Assembly (NCBI RefSeq): GCF_008692195.1
Contig: NZ_RXOM01000023.1
Span: 1-59,302 of the forward strand
Length of the DNA stretch: 59,302 bases
Reading direction: 5' to 3'
Source: Salegentibacter sp. R32
GTDB taxonomy: Bacteria > Bacteroidota > Bacteroidia > Flavobacteriales > Flavobacteriaceae
Shown here: positions 27,478-37,225 of the stretch, in pieces
Layout of the letters: each line of letters begins with the position of its first letter
How positions within the stretch are numbered: the stretch's first letter is position 1
Translations under genes and position numbers: made by a program
The notes under the pieces: model-generated
What the model was told of the DNA's origin: nothing
The model's database searches: none
The model's input: only the letters and a program-made list of their open reading frames with translations

Positions 27478-29156
27478 TAAATTTTACGGTAACTTTTTTT
27501 AATTCGTTTTTCGAGCATTTCTAGATCGGGTAAAGTCGTCACTTCTCGTTGCAAAGCTTGTTTATAGTAAACAATGGCTTTTTTATAGTTTTTTCGCTGA
27601 AAATAGTACTCGCCCACCCAATAATAAGCTTTCCAAAAATCAGGATTTAAAGCGGTAAAACTTACTAATTTTTCTTCAGAAACTTCTTTCTTCTGCTGAA
27701 TCTTATGCTGAATCATCCGACTTTCCTTACGATAAGATTCATAGTTTTTAAATGCTTCAGAGTTTAAAAAAGGATCTTCAGCAATTAATAACGAATCAAT
27801 TCCTTTTAACGAATGATCGCCGTTTTCAAACTCTTTAAAAACTTCATCTAGATCATACGCTACAAAAGCTCCTAACTGATATGGACTTGAAGAAACCCAA
27901 ACTTTGCGCTCTTCGGGTTGAAAAATAATGCCGTGATGTGCTAACAATTGATTGATTGCTAACTCATTACCAAAACCTAAAGTTTTGTCTTCGACTCCTT
28001 TTTTATCGCGTAAAATAGCTGCTGCTTTTTCAGGATTAAGCTGTTCATTTTCAGCTAATAATTCTTTCATTCGGTCGTAGCGTTGTTGCGTATGACTGTT
28101 TTTTATGGCAGATTGATTCCTCGAATCTTCTGCGTAAGCTTCACTTTGAAAGTGATTCGAACAAATTAATTCCGAAGAATTTTCAACTTTATAAACTCCA
28201 AAATTTTTAGGCGAAACTTCAATTAAAATGGCTTTATGTTCCTCAGCACTTCCCACCATTATCGATTCTGAAACAAAAACTTCTCGCTTTTTAGCAATCG
28301 CAATCGCATCTTCAGTGGTTTTAGCATATTGTAAAATTTCTCTGGTAACCAGAGAAATTGGTGTTTTTGCGATCAACGGAATTTTAGATTTCCCGGCGTT
28401 GATGGTCACGGTAAGTCCGTGTTCATTCATCCCGCTCACTGAACCAATAAATCCCGGCCAAGAATACATCATAAATTTATAACCTCTATCCGGATTAAAA
28501 AATTCAATGATTTTTTCTTCGTTAAACGTATCTCCGGCATAAAAATCAAAATTCCTGCCGATCAATAATTGTCCGTTTTCGGTATGCTCATCCCAAGCGG
28601 CGAACGATGTACAACCCACCAACATCAAATCGCTCAAGGCGTGACCAATATCGTGAGCGCCGTGCAAATACAACGAAAGTACATAAGGCTTGGCAAACTC
28701 ATCGTAATCGTGCGAATTGAAGCGGGAAATCCCGTAAATTTCTTGTTTATATTCTTCTGGAATATGCAGGTACATTTTTCGGTTATACCATTTAACGACC
28801 TTACTTAAAAACTTTTTTTGTTGGGGAGAATCGACAAAATCGTCGAGTTTTCCCATAAAAGCTTTTTCTTGTTTCTTCAGTAAATCCTGACTTAAACTAC
28901 CGATCGCTAAACCACGTTCTAACGGATTTCCTTCGACATATAATTCCCATAAACCCTGTTGATTTTTCTGAAGTGAATTATTACCTAAGCGATAATATTC
29001 TTCGGCTTTCTGAATGCGAATTGTATCGATCAATTCTATTCCGGTGAGATCGGGTCGGTCTTCCAAGGATTTTTTTACTCCGCAAGAAGTAAGAAATATT
29101 ATGAAAATGAAAGCTAAATATCGCATCGACAACAAATATATAAAACCCTTACGCAT
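27477..29156 (-). CDS. C45-family acyltransferase/peptidase (Ntn hydrolase) lipoprotein with C-terminal TPR
   Basis: 559 residues; an internal Met at residue 11 (MRYLAFIFIIFLTSC) gives a clean lipoprotein signal with lipobox LTSC. The C45/acyl-CoA:6-aminopenicillanate acyltransferase-like domain has the presumed N-terminal nucleophile after processing, GCTSFAAWDEHT near 182, then IGRNFDFYAGD and FIGSVSGMNEHGLTVTINAG. The last 80 residues contain a TPR unit (AYYWVGEYYFQRKNYKKAIVYYKQAL). Homologues are regular members of flexirubin-type clusters, where an acyl transfer or ester-forming step is suspected. It overlaps the MMPL gene by 8 bp. Confidence 0.85.
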   Translation of the reverse strand: MRKGFIYLLSMRYLAFIFIIFLTSCGVKKSLEDRPDLTGIELIDTIRIQKAEEYYRLGNNSLQKNQQGLWELYVEGNPLERGLAIGSLSQDLLKKQEKAFMGKLDDFVDSPQQKKFLSKVVKWYNRKMYLHIPEEYKQEIYGISRFNSHDYDEFAKPYVLSLYLHGAHDIGHALSDLMLVGCTSFAAWDEHTENGQLLIGRNFDFYAGDTFNEEKIIEFFNPDRGYKFMMYSWPGFIGSVSGMNEHGLTVTINAGKSKIPLIAKTPISLVTREILQYAKTTEDAIAIAKKREVFVSESIMVGSAEEHKAILIEVSPKNFGVYKVENSSELICSNHFQSEAYAEDSRNQSAIKNSHTQQRYDRMKELLAENEQLNPEKAAAILRDKKGVEDKTLGFGNELAINQLLAHHGIIFQPEERKVWVSSSPYQLGAFVAYDLDEVFKEFENGDHSLKGIDSLLIAEDPFLNSEAFKNYESYRKESRMIQHKIQQKKEVSEEKLVSFTALNPDFWKAYYWVGEYYFQRKNYKKAIVYYKQALQREVTTLPDLEMLEKRIKKSYRKI

Positions 29157-31582
29157 TCGACTTTCGATAAAGTAATCGAAATAAAAAAGGTTGTACGGTA
29201 AACGAAACCAAAACCGCAGAAACTATACCGATTAAAGAAACCGACGCGATCGATTTCAAAGCCGGATGTTGAGCAAAAACCATCACGCCCATTCCTAATA
29301 ATGTGGTAATTACCGAAAGTAAAATCGAGGTTTTATAGCTTGATAAAACTTCATTTTTATGATTCAACTCATACTTTAATCCACTAGTGATAAATATCGA
29401 ATAATCAACCCCTAAACCAAAAATAAAAGTTGAAATAATGATATTCAATACATTAAATTGAATACCTAAAATATACATGATAAATAAGGCTAAAACCCAA
29501 GTGATCGCAATTGGGATCAAGGTTAAGAAAGTAAGTTTTAGATTTCGAAATGATATGATTAAAATGAAAAAAACCGCAATAAAAGAATACAAAAGCAATT
29601 CATTAAAATCTTCTTTTAAACTGCCTAAAAAAGATTCATTCATCGCTTTTCGATCGATCGCTAAAACACCTTCTTCTTGATTAAATTTTTCAATTACATC
29701 TGCCGAAATTCGCTGAGGGACTTTGATCGAAGAAGTGATCGTCACTAAATTTTCTTCGGAAGATTGCTGAATAAAATCGTCGATAAATAAATTAGAAACT
29801 TGCTGATAATCTTGAAGGATCAGGGTTTTAAAATCTTTCTCTAGTAACTTTTCAAAACCTTGAAAAGCATTTTTTTTCAATCCTAATGAATCTGAAGCAG
29901 TTTCAATTTGTTGAAATAATTTTTCTCGTTTAGCAACCGACCAGAAATTTTTCCATTTTTCAATACGTTCCTGTTGCTCTTGTGTCGATAAAACTACTCC
30001 GCCAATACTACTAAAACTGGTAATCGCTTCATTTTCTTTCGCTTTTTGAAGCTTTTTATAAAGCATTTGATTGGTAAGCAACGCATCGTTCAAGGTATTG
30101 CCATAACTGGCTAAATAAAGCGTTTTGTTTTCGCCTTCTTCCAAAGCTTGCAATTGCTTTTCTGCTGTTAGTAAAGCTTTTGGTTGGTAATTGAGTTGTG
30201 CTAAGTCGTTATTAAATCCAACTTTATGCATAAAAAATAAGCCAACTAGAAAAGCTAAGCCAAGGCTTCCCAACAATAATCTATTTCTAGAAAATTCATA
30301 AGTTCCTAATCGATCTAAGAATGTTTGTTGAGGAAAAATTGTATCTTTTTTTCGGTACAAATGCGGAATAATTAACAACGCCACCATTGCAGAACCTATC
30401 ACGCTTAAGCCGGCAAATACACCTAAATCTGCTAAAGCTTCGGTATTTAAAAATAGTAAACAGAAAAATGCGATCGCCGTCGTAAAACAGCTAATTAAAA
30501 CCGGCTTTGTAATGGTTTTATATAAAGATTTTACGTCGGGTTGATTTCGATAATGCGTTAAAATATGAAGTGAATAATCTAACGAAATTCCCAAAAGAAT
30601 AGCTCCAATCCCTAAACTGATCAATGAAACTTCGCCATTCAATAGGTAAATAAATGCCAGGGCAAAAATACCACCGACCAGGGTCGGTAAAAATAAAACC
30701 AGCGGAATATAAATTTTTCGATAGAAGAAAATAAGGATTCCCAGCAATATGAAAACAGCGATCCCAACGGTAAAAAGGATATCTTTTTTAATCTGATTGG
30801 CATTCGCAACACTGTACAACATACTCCCAAAAATACTAGCCTTAACCTCGTTATCTTGATTGAGTTTTCCAACTGTTGAATTTAAGAAATCGGCAAAATT
30901 GGCTTGACTTGCCGCATCTGAATAATTTGAATTTGGAGTAATTAACAGTAAAAGATTTTTCCCATTTTTATGCACTAAAAAATTCTTGTAGATACGAAAA
31001 CCGGTTTGTAGTTCGAGACTTTTCAACTTCGTTAAACCTAAGCTACTTAACTGCAAAGGATCATTTAAGACGAATCTCTTTGTGAGAATGCCCGACGGAC
31101 TTACCAAACTCTTGTAAACTCCTTCGATACTTGATTTCACGCTATCTTTCGATATTCGTTGCTGAATAATTTCGTAATCTTCATCGGTAAGGAAAAGTGG
31201 TAAATTTTCAAGAATAAAATCGTAAGTCTGCTGTACTTCGCGATCTGCAACTTTACCTTGTATTTTTTCAATATAAATAGAATCGGGTGATTGCTGAAGT
31301 TGTTGCAGAAAAGCTTCCGCATAACTTACCAAACTATCTTCAGCATTTGCATTTTCCGAAGAAATATTCACCACGATCTTATCGGTGAATTCTACGGTTT
31401 TTAAAATTCGCTGTAACCGAGTCGATGCTTCCGTTTTTGGGATGAGTTGTTGAATGTCTTCTTTAAAATTCAACTGGGAAGCGCCAAACATAAAACATAA
31501 AACCAATAAGAAAAATCCCAAAAAAAGCGAAAGTTTTATGAGATTGAAAGTATTGATAAAGTTGAAACAGCCACTTATGCAT
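29149..31582 (-). CDS. MMPL/RND-family exporter, with an apparent one-base frameshift near its start
   Basis: Two repeated halves of six membrane spans, each with one span before a large periplasmic domain (ILLGISLDYSLHILTHY near 320 and FIFGLGVDYSIFITSGL near 700, the RND GxxxDY motifs). The long frame begins at a TTG (31521) in mid-helix. An ATG at 31582, overlapping the upstream stop codon, gives the natural N-terminus MHKWLFQLYQYFQSHKTFAF. It falls out of frame at seven A's (31520-31526; T's in the coding strand). Removing one T joins both parts. Either the count is an error, the tract slips, or the gene is broken. Role: probable pigment or lipid export to the outer membrane. Confidence 0.87.
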
Positions 31583-32774
31583 CCGCTGAATTTTTCTTGC
31601 TAAATAAACTGAAAATTAAGAAAAATAATATTCCTAAAACAATCGCACTCACGGCGGCTAAGGCAAAACTACCGATTAAATATTGTTTGACGCCCATTAA
31701 AATATCGAGCGAATTTTCAATATTTTCAATATTCAATGTTGCATCGGGCTCGTTTCCTAAAATGATCGCTCCAAATTGATAACTGAAATACAACAAAAAC
31801 GGAATCATCGGTGGGATGCTCACATTTGAAGCGAAAAATGCCAAGACTTTATTCAGTTTAAAGTATTCTGCAGCAAAAAAAACGATTAACGAATGTAAAC
31901 CCCAAAATGGCGAAATACCAATAAAAACACCCAAAGCAATCGCTTTAGCCTTTTGTAGCGGAGTTTCTTGAATTTTCAAAATATCTTCTCGCCAAAAACG
32001 CTTCCCTCCTTTTTGCCGAATTTCTTTGAGTTTTCTCACTGGTTTTACAAAGAAAAACGAGACAAAAACAAACCAAATATTAAGTAATGTAATTCGGGTA
32101 ATATCGATCACCGGGCGAAAATGCGTCACCCGTTCTTTAGGATCGTACAACACATCGATAGGGATGTTTTTTAGCTCGACACCACGCCAGGCACTTTTCA
32201 CCATAATTTCGATCTCAAACTCAAATTTAGGCGTAAATAACTTGATATTATTCACGATTTCGAGCGGATAAAATCGAAAACCGCATTGCGTATCTTTTAA
32301 ATTGTAACCCGTTTCAATATAAACCCACCAACTCGAAAAAATATTCCCGAAACTATTACCTTGTGGTACGCCGGGACTATCCATTTGTCGAGAACCGATG
32401 ATTAATAAAGGTTTTTCGTGAGGTTGCTGTAATTGCTCTATAAATTTCAGTAAGTCTTTGGGATAATGTTGTCCGTCTGAATCTAAGGTAATTGCATACT
32501 TAAACCCCAGTTTTCCGGCTTCTTGAAAACCTTTTTTTAAGGCATTCCCTTTCCCGCTGTTTTCTTTGAAATGAATCGTATGAATTTGCGGATAATTAGC
32601 TAAAATGGCTGCAGTATCGTCGGTAGAACCATCGTTGATCACCAAAAGATTTTCCGTATATTCTAAAACGCCGTCGATCACCCGTTTTAACGTGTTTTGA
32701 TTATTATACGTTGGAATAATCACACAGCATTTTAACGCATTGAAAATAGGTATGTAAGCCGAATTTTCTTTCAA
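31575..32774 (-). CDS. Family 2 glycosyltransferase fused to DUF2062 membrane domain
   Basis: 399 residues. The N-terminal GT2 domain (about 12-235) has CVIIPTYNNQNTLKRVI, NDGSTDD and TLDSDGQHYP (the DxD region) and resembles DPM1/dolichyl-phosphate mannose synthase-like enzymes. A C-terminal DUF2062 part (about 275-395) has three membrane spans with IALGVFIGISPFWGLHS. This exact fusion is a recurring member of flexirubin-type clusters. Substrates are not known. It lies 9 bp after the dehydratase gene and overlaps the likely MMPL ATG. Confidence 0.88.
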   Translation of the reverse strand: MKENSAYIPIFNALKCCVIIPTYNNQNTLKRVIDGVLEYTENLLVINDGSTDDTAAILANYPQIHTIHFKENSGKGNALKKGFQEAGKLGFKYAITLDSDGQHYPKDLLKFIEQLQQPHEKPLLIIGSRQMDSPGVPQGNSFGNIFSSWWVYIETGYNLKDTQCGFRFYPLEIVNNIKLFTPKFEFEIEIMVKSAWRGVELKNIPIDVLYDPKERVTHFRPVIDITRITLLNIWFVFVSFFFVKPVRKLKEIRQKGGKRFWREDILKIQETPLQKAKAIALGVFIGISPFWGLHSLIVFFAAEYFKLNKVLAFFASNVSIPPMIPFLLYFSYQFGAIILGNEPDATLNIENIENSLDILMGVKQYLIGSFALAAVSAIVLGILFFLIFSLFSKKNSADA

Positions 32775-32783
32775 TTTCTTGAT

Positions 32784-33155
32784 TTAATGGTCGACAAAAG
32801 TCGTGAAAATCAATTTTACTTTGGCAATAACTTTTTGAGAAGTTTTGGCTATCGCTTTTAAAATAAACTTATTCTCTTGTTTTTCAATACTTCCGGTACA
32901 AATTAAAACGTTTTCTTGATCGGGATCGAGCACGTTCAAAAATTTAAGATTCGAAGCTTCTTGAAGCTGAAGTTCTTCCGCAGAAAAATCTTCAGCAATT
33001 TGCTTAAATAAATGAATCATCACCACGGCCGGCGTTACTTTTTGATCGGGAAAATGACCTTTATATAGTTCGTGATCGGCATTCAGCTTTAAATGAACTT
33101 CAAATTGATCTATTTCAAATTGCTGCTGAATGATTTCTGAAAAATTGTTAAGCAT
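32784..33155 (-). CDS. Hotdog-fold 3-hydroxyacyl-ACP dehydratase (FabZ/ApeP-like)
   Basis: 123 residues, one hotdog domain. The segment YKGHFPDQKVTPAVVMIHL near residues 32-50 is the FabZ-like GHFP...P active-site region with catalytic His. It would remove water from the 3-hydroxyacyl-ACP during polyene extension. It is the second such enzyme in the cluster (compare 38983-39405). A 129-bp gap containing dispersed palindromes separates it from the LolA-like gene upstream. Confidence 0.82.
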   Translation of the reverse strand: MLNNFSEIIQQQFEIDQFEVHLKLNADHELYKGHFPDQKVTPAVVMIHLFKQIAEDFSAEELQLQEASNLKFLNVLDPDQENVLICTGSIEKQENKFILKAIAKTSQKVIAKVKLIFTTFVDH

Positions 33156-33184
33156 AACTTTTTACAATGATAATTTTATCTGTG

Positions 33185-33271
33185 GTCACACTGAGCTTGT
33201 CGAAGTGTAAGTTGGCAATTTTGTAACTATTCCTGAAAATTAATGAAGATGAAATCCTGAAACAAGTTCAG
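33185..33271. repeat. Two dispersed palindromic repeats in an operon gap
   Basis: 33185-33208 reads GTCACACTGAGC then TTGTCGAAGTGT, an imperfect palindrome (CACT...AGTG). 33257-33271 is CTGAAACAAGTTCAG. Both are of types scattered between genes in flavobacteria; half copies occur near 871-885 and related units at 39431-39504. They fill the gap between the LolA-like and dehydratase genes. Confidence 0.65.
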
Positions 33272-33284
33272 AATAACAAAGATT

Positions 33285-33929
33285 TTATTTTTCAACTTCA
33301 AAAACACTTTCAGCAATCGGTTGATTCACCTTTAAATCATTAAGCCGAATAAGCACATAACTTTCTTTTCCTTCTATCAATTTAATTTGTTCCACTAAAT
33401 AATCGCTATTAAAATACAATTCAATTTGGCTAAATAATTGTTGTTGCTGAGCAATCGGTTTTAAAATCGTCTTGGTAAAATCGCCTGCTTTCGTATAGCT
33501 AATTTCAAAATCTTGTTGCTGAATTATTTTCCCATTAATACTTTTAGAAATAAGCTCACTTAACTGGTCGAACATTTTATAAGCAGAAACATCAATTTCT
33601 GTCGTTTTACCATTTTCCGTAAGAAATAATTTTCCATCAGTAAAAAGAATTCCCATTTCAAAAGGTTCTATATACGTCCAATTTAACTGGTTGTTGGTAT
33701 TGTAGTAAAATTTGCCGGAGCTTTCTGCGGGTGAACTCAAAAACTCTTCGTGTTTAGTTTGTATAAAAGTTCCCTGCAAGTTTTCAACCTCTTCAGCTTT
33801 TGCAAAAACTTGTTGCTGAAAATTTTCGATTTCTATGGAAGTAAGCTCAGTTTGAGCATTCGAAAAAAAACTAAGAAACAAAAACGCTAAAAAACTAAGC
33901 GTAAGCTTTGATATGGAATAATTCATCAA
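33285..33929 (-). CDS. LolA-like outer-membrane lipoprotein carrier
   Basis: 214 residues with a signal peptide (LTLSFLAFLFLSFFSNAQ). The mature part fits the LolA/LolB-type open beta-barrel: LQGTFIQTKHEEFLSSPAES, SGKFYYNTNNQLNWTYIEP, and a C-terminal YLVEQIKLIEGKESYVLIRL. It probably shuttles a hydrophobic product or acylated molecule across the periplasm, in keeping with the MMPL pump in the same operon. It overlaps the deacetylase gene upstream by 35 bp, which strongly suggests one transcript. Confidence 0.83.
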   Translation of the reverse strand: MMNYSISKLTLSFLAFLFLSFFSNAQTELTSIEIENFQQQVFAKAEEVENLQGTFIQTKHEEFLSSPAESSGKFYYNTNNQLNWTYIEPFEMGILFTDGKLFLTENGKTTEIDVSAYKMFDQLSELISKSINGKIIQQQDFEISYTKAGDFTKTILKPIAQQQQLFSQIELYFNSDYLVEQIKLIEGKESYVLIRLNDLKVNQPIAESVFEVEK

Positions 33930-34668
33930 TAGTCACAGATTTAAAATTATGTTCTTGTAAAAATACCAATAATCGCTCCAAAATTACCAAGGTATGTGCT
34001 TGATTATCGTGCAATAAAACCACGTCGCCTTTTTTTAATCGTTTGGTAATGTTTTTAAATAAAAGATCTTCAGAAGAAAACAACGCATCAAACGAGCGTA
34101 AACTCCAGCCAATGGGTTGCATTTCTGTAGCTTTTACAGCTTTTTTAATATTCGGGTTCGCTACACCAAACGGAGAACGGAATAATTTTAAATCAACATT
34201 TCCGTGTGTTTTCGCGGCTTGGTTACAGGTTTCGATTTCACGAATAATAGTTTTCGATTTTAAAAATCCGTAATTTTTAGGATGTGCATACGTATGATTT
34301 CCAATCGTGTGACCTTCAGCAATAATTTGTTTGAAAATTTCAGGATGTTCGTCAATACAATGACCGATACAAAAAAAAGTCGCTTTGGCGTTGTACTTTT
34401 TCAATAGCTTTAAGATCTGAATGGTATTTGGGTGCGGACCATCATCAAAAGTCAAGGCAATTTTTTGCTGAACAACTCCGGGATTTTTATGTAGCGCAGG
34501 ATAAAAATAATTCAGCTGAACATTTGTAGAGCCAATAATAGTAAGTAAAAACCAAGTTCCGCCGAGAATTAAAAACCAGTAGATTGGCCATTGGTATTGA
34601 AAAACCGCATGGGTTAATACAACCAATAAGATGAAAAAAACTGTATTTACCGGTTCACGTTTAAACAT
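33895..34668 (-). CDS. Polysaccharide deacetylase (NodB/CE4) family protein
   Basis: 257 residues. Two N-terminal membrane spans (VFFILLVVLTHAVFQYQW, IYWFLILGGTWFLLTIIGS) anchor a NodB domain: motif 1 TFDDGPHP near 73, motif 2 HTYAHP near 122, motif 3 RSPFG near 163, and LLHDN near 219. These are the metal-binding and catalytic motifs of CE4 deacetylases. Homologues are constant members of flexirubin/aryl-polyene clusters; the real substrate there is unclear. It overlaps the KS-like gene upstream by 8 bp. Confidence 0.87.
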   Translation of the reverse strand: MFKREPVNTVFFILLVVLTHAVFQYQWPIYWFLILGGTWFLLTIIGSTNVQLNYFYPALHKNPGVVQQKIALTFDDGPHPNTIQILKLLKKYNAKATFFCIGHCIDEHPEIFKQIIAEGHTIGNHTYAHPKNYGFLKSKTIIREIETCNQAAKTHGNVDLKLFRSPFGVANPNIKKAVKATEMQPIGWSLRSFDALFSSEDLLFKNITKRLKKGDVVLLHDNQAHTLVILERLLVFLQEHNFKSVTIDELFHIKAYA

Positions 34669-35737
34669 GTTCTAATAGAATCCAACTGTGATTTTTGCCT
34701 CGAAACTGGTTATAAAGTAAAACTTTTTTTATCGTTTTTTGAGGTTGAACTGCATTTAATCGATAAGCTTCCGAGAGATGTTGCGATTTTAAAATTTTTA
34801 CTCCTAATTGCATTCCAAAAGCAGAAGCTGTATAAGATTCACCCACCAAATGCTTGTAATATACCTGCGGAATTTCTTTAAATTCCTGCTGAAGCGGCTG
34901 AAAATACGCATCAAAATCTACATCGCCATTATTGCCTAAAATAACCAGATCAATATCAACAATTGCTAGCTTGTTTTCAGCTAAAAATGCTTTTGTTTTG
35001 AGGATAACTTCTTCTGTTGCTAAGCTATTTTCTAAATGAACATCAAGAAGTTGCGCATAAGAATTATGTTTTTTTTCATCTGAAATCACAAAAAAATGAG
35101 CCCCTTCTCCAATAATACTTCCTTTAGATTTGTAATCGAGTAATTTTAAATTGTCAAGTGGTGTTTCACTTTTAATTTGTTGATCGAGTTGCAACAAACC
35201 AATCGTATTTTCTGAAATTTCATCAATTCCGCCTACTAAAATTTGATGTTTTTTTTCTTCCGTAAAGATTGATAATTGAGCATCAAGCAAGGCGCTTTCA
35301 AACGAAGCCGAACCTTGTACATACGTAAAATTATAAGCTTTACTTTTTAAGTACAACGCTACCTGACCACCAACCGTATTGTGCGTAGATTGCACAAACT
35401 TACTGGGAGAAAGCAATTCTTCATATTGCAAGAGTAAATTTTCTAAAAAAATATCAGAATCTTGCTTGCAACCCATTCCGGTTCCTGTTAGAATGGATGT
35501 CGGTGCCTTTACATTAGCATTGATTAACGCGGAAGCTGCTGTAAAAACGCCCATTTTTACCGATTTTGACATCCGGCGCATCGCAGCAGGTTTTATTAAT
35601 TTTTTATAGCCTTTAAACGCAACTTGCAGCACCGGTTTTTCGAAAGTTTGAATTTGCTGAAAATCAAAATTTTCTTCTTCAACTGTAGATTGTGGCGACA
35701 GCGAACTAATGCCGTTAATGTAGCAAGCTTTTATCAT
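34661..35737 (-). CDS. Ketosynthase-like protein lacking the active-site Cys (chain-length-factor-like)
   Basis: 358 residues from the ATG at 35737, whose ATGA overlaps the previous stop; a longer frame starts at 35764. It is thiolase/ketosynthase-like in overall order, but the nucleophile region reads VQGSASFESALLDA, with no Cys where active KS enzymes have TACSS. The region before it (PSKFVQSTHNTVGGQVALYL) fits the KS N-half. A KS partner without Cys beside an intact KS (35734-36921) suggests a heterodimer as in type II polyene systems. That pairing is inference. Confidence 0.8.
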   Translation of the reverse strand: MIKACYINGISSLSPQSTVEEENFDFQQIQTFEKPVLQVAFKGYKKLIKPAAMRRMSKSVKMGVFTAASALINANVKAPTSILTGTGMGCKQDSDIFLENLLLQYEELLSPSKFVQSTHNTVGGQVALYLKSKAYNFTYVQGSASFESALLDAQLSIFTEEKKHQILVGGIDEISENTIGLLQLDQQIKSETPLDNLKLLDYKSKGSIIGEGAHFFVISDEKKHNSYAQLLDVHLENSLATEEVILKTKAFLAENKLAIVDIDLVILGNNGDVDFDAYFQPLQQEFKEIPQVYYKHLVGESYTASAFGMQLGVKILKSQHLSEAYRLNAVQPQKTIKKVLLYNQFRGKNHSWILLEHV

Positions 35738-36921
35738 ACCGCCGAAAATAGTAAAGAAGAACAATTACCACCAAACCCAAATGAATTTGATAATACTTTT
35801 TCTATTTTTTGCTGTACTATCTCTGTTTCTGGAGAAAAAGATAATTCCGGTATTTGTGCTTTGAAATTTAAGTTTGGCCAGATTTTTTGCTCTTGAATTG
35901 CCAGTAAAGAAAAAACCGCTTCAATCGCTCCAGCAGCGGCTAAAGTATGACCTGTAAATGCTTTTGTGGAAGAGATTTTTGGTAAACTTTCTTCAAAAAT
36001 ACGTTGAATTGCGACACCTTCTGAAAGATCATTGTTTTCAGTTGCCGTGCCGTGAGCATTTATATAAGAAACTTCAATAGCATTAATTTTTGCCGAATTT
36101 AACGCGGCTTGCATCGCTAAAAAAGAACCTTCACCGGTTGCTGAAGATGCCGTTTGATGGAAAGCATCATTCGCATTCCCATAACCGTCTAGAAAACCCA
36201 AAATAGTTTTTTTTTGAGCTGTTGCTTTTTCTTCGGTCTCTAAAACCAGATACGCGGCGCCTTCACCTAAATTAAGTCCGCTTCGGTATTCATCAAAAGG
36301 TTGACAGAGTTTTTCAGAAAGAATTTTTAAGCTATGAAACCCGTTTAACGTGAATTTTGAAAGGCAATCTGTGCCGCCGGCTAACACCGTTTCAGCTTTC
36401 CCGGCTTTTAATAGTTTGGCTCCGGTAATTAAAGCATTAGCTCCGGAAGAGCAAGCTGTACTTACTGTGGTTACTAAACCTGTTATTGCTAAATGGTGTG
36501 CAATCGTATCGCTCGTAAAGCCCGGATGTTGCGCTTCAATATATTTTGTAGTATGCGGATTCTTAGAAAAATCTTGGTACAATTTCTCTGTGTAATCCAT
36601 TCCGCCAACGCTGGTTCCGTTAACGAAAGCTATTTTATTTGTAGAAGATATTTGCGCTTGTTGCAAGGCTTCTTCCGCAGCTTTCACTCCTAACAAAGCC
36701 GCTCGAGTAAAGGTTTCATCTTGTTTGACCTTTAAGGCTTCAACTAAATGATTATTAGTTAATTTAATTTCGGCACAAGGAAAGTTTTGATGAATAGTTT
36801 CAAGCAATTCTAATTGACCAATCCCCGATTTTTGATGCGCTAACGCCAACAAATTTTCTTTCACATTATTCCCAATAGCAGAAACAATGCCCATCCCGGT
36901 TATGGCAATGCGTTGAATCAT
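35734..36921 (-). CDS. Beta-ketoacyl-ACP synthase (FabF-like), pigment cluster
   Basis: 395 residues. The complete Cys-His-His site is visible: VSTACSSGANALI near 155-167 (Cys), NAHGTATENND near 288 (His) and GHTLAAAGAIEAVF near 322 (His). It catalyses decarboxylative condensation with malonyl-ACP. Together with the Cys-less partner gene directly downstream it probably extends the aryl polyene chain. A 52-bp gap containing a REP-like element separates it from the ACP gene upstream. Confidence 0.92.
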   Translation of the reverse strand: MIQRIAITGMGIVSAIGNNVKENLLALAHQKSGIGQLELLETIHQNFPCAEIKLTNNHLVEALKVKQDETFTRAALLGVKAAEEALQQAQISSTNKIAFVNGTSVGGMDYTEKLYQDFSKNPHTTKYIEAQHPGFTSDTIAHHLAITGLVTTVSTACSSGANALITGAKLLKAGKAETVLAGGTDCLSKFTLNGFHSLKILSEKLCQPFDEYRSGLNLGEGAAYLVLETEEKATAQKKTILGFLDGYGNANDAFHQTASSATGEGSFLAMQAALNSAKINAIEVSYINAHGTATENNDLSEGVAIQRIFEESLPKISSTKAFTGHTLAAAGAIEAVFSLLAIQEQKIWPNLNFKAQIPELSFSPETEIVQQKIEKVLSNSFGFGGNCSSLLFSAV

Positions 36922-36941
36922 TAGTTAAATATTACTTGAAT

Positions 36942-36973
36942 ACCTACAAGGTTTTGAAGACCTTGCAGGAAAT
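36942..36973. repeat. REP-like element, third copy
   Basis: This 32-nt unit (starts ACCTACAAGGTTTT, ends CCTTGCAGGAAAT) is the same family as the paired units at 15512-15596. It fills most of the 52-bp gap between the ACP gene and the ketosynthase gene and ends exactly at the base before the ACP stop codon. Confidence 0.75.
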
Positions 36974-37225
36974 TTAGGAATGTTTTTCGATGTAAGTTGC
37001 CATCGTTTCTACGCTATAAAAAACTTCTTTTCCTTCTTTAGGATCGGTGATTTTTATGCCGTAATCTTTTTCTAATAAAACGATCAATTCTAAAGCATCA
37101 ATGGAGTCGAGCCCAATTTCATCTCCAAAAAGCTCATCATTATCGTTAATATCTGTAATTTCTAAATCTTCAAGATTTAATTGTTCTATAATTTGTGCTT
37201 TAAGCTCTTGTCTTAAATTGCTCAT
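36974..37225 (-). CDS. Acyl carrier protein
   Basis: 83 residues, the ACP size, acidic. The phosphopantetheine attachment motif is GLDSIDALELIVLLE with Ser near residue 41. It carries the growing chain for the cluster's ketosynthases, ketoreductase and dehydratases. It overlaps the upstream KS-like gene by 26 bp. Only one ACP is visible in the operon, whereas some aryl-polyene clusters have two. Confidence 0.93.
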   Translation of the reverse strand: MSNLRQELKAQIIEQLNLEDLEITDINDNDELFGDEIGLDSIDALELIVLLEKDYGIKITDPKEGKEVFYSVETMATYIEKHS

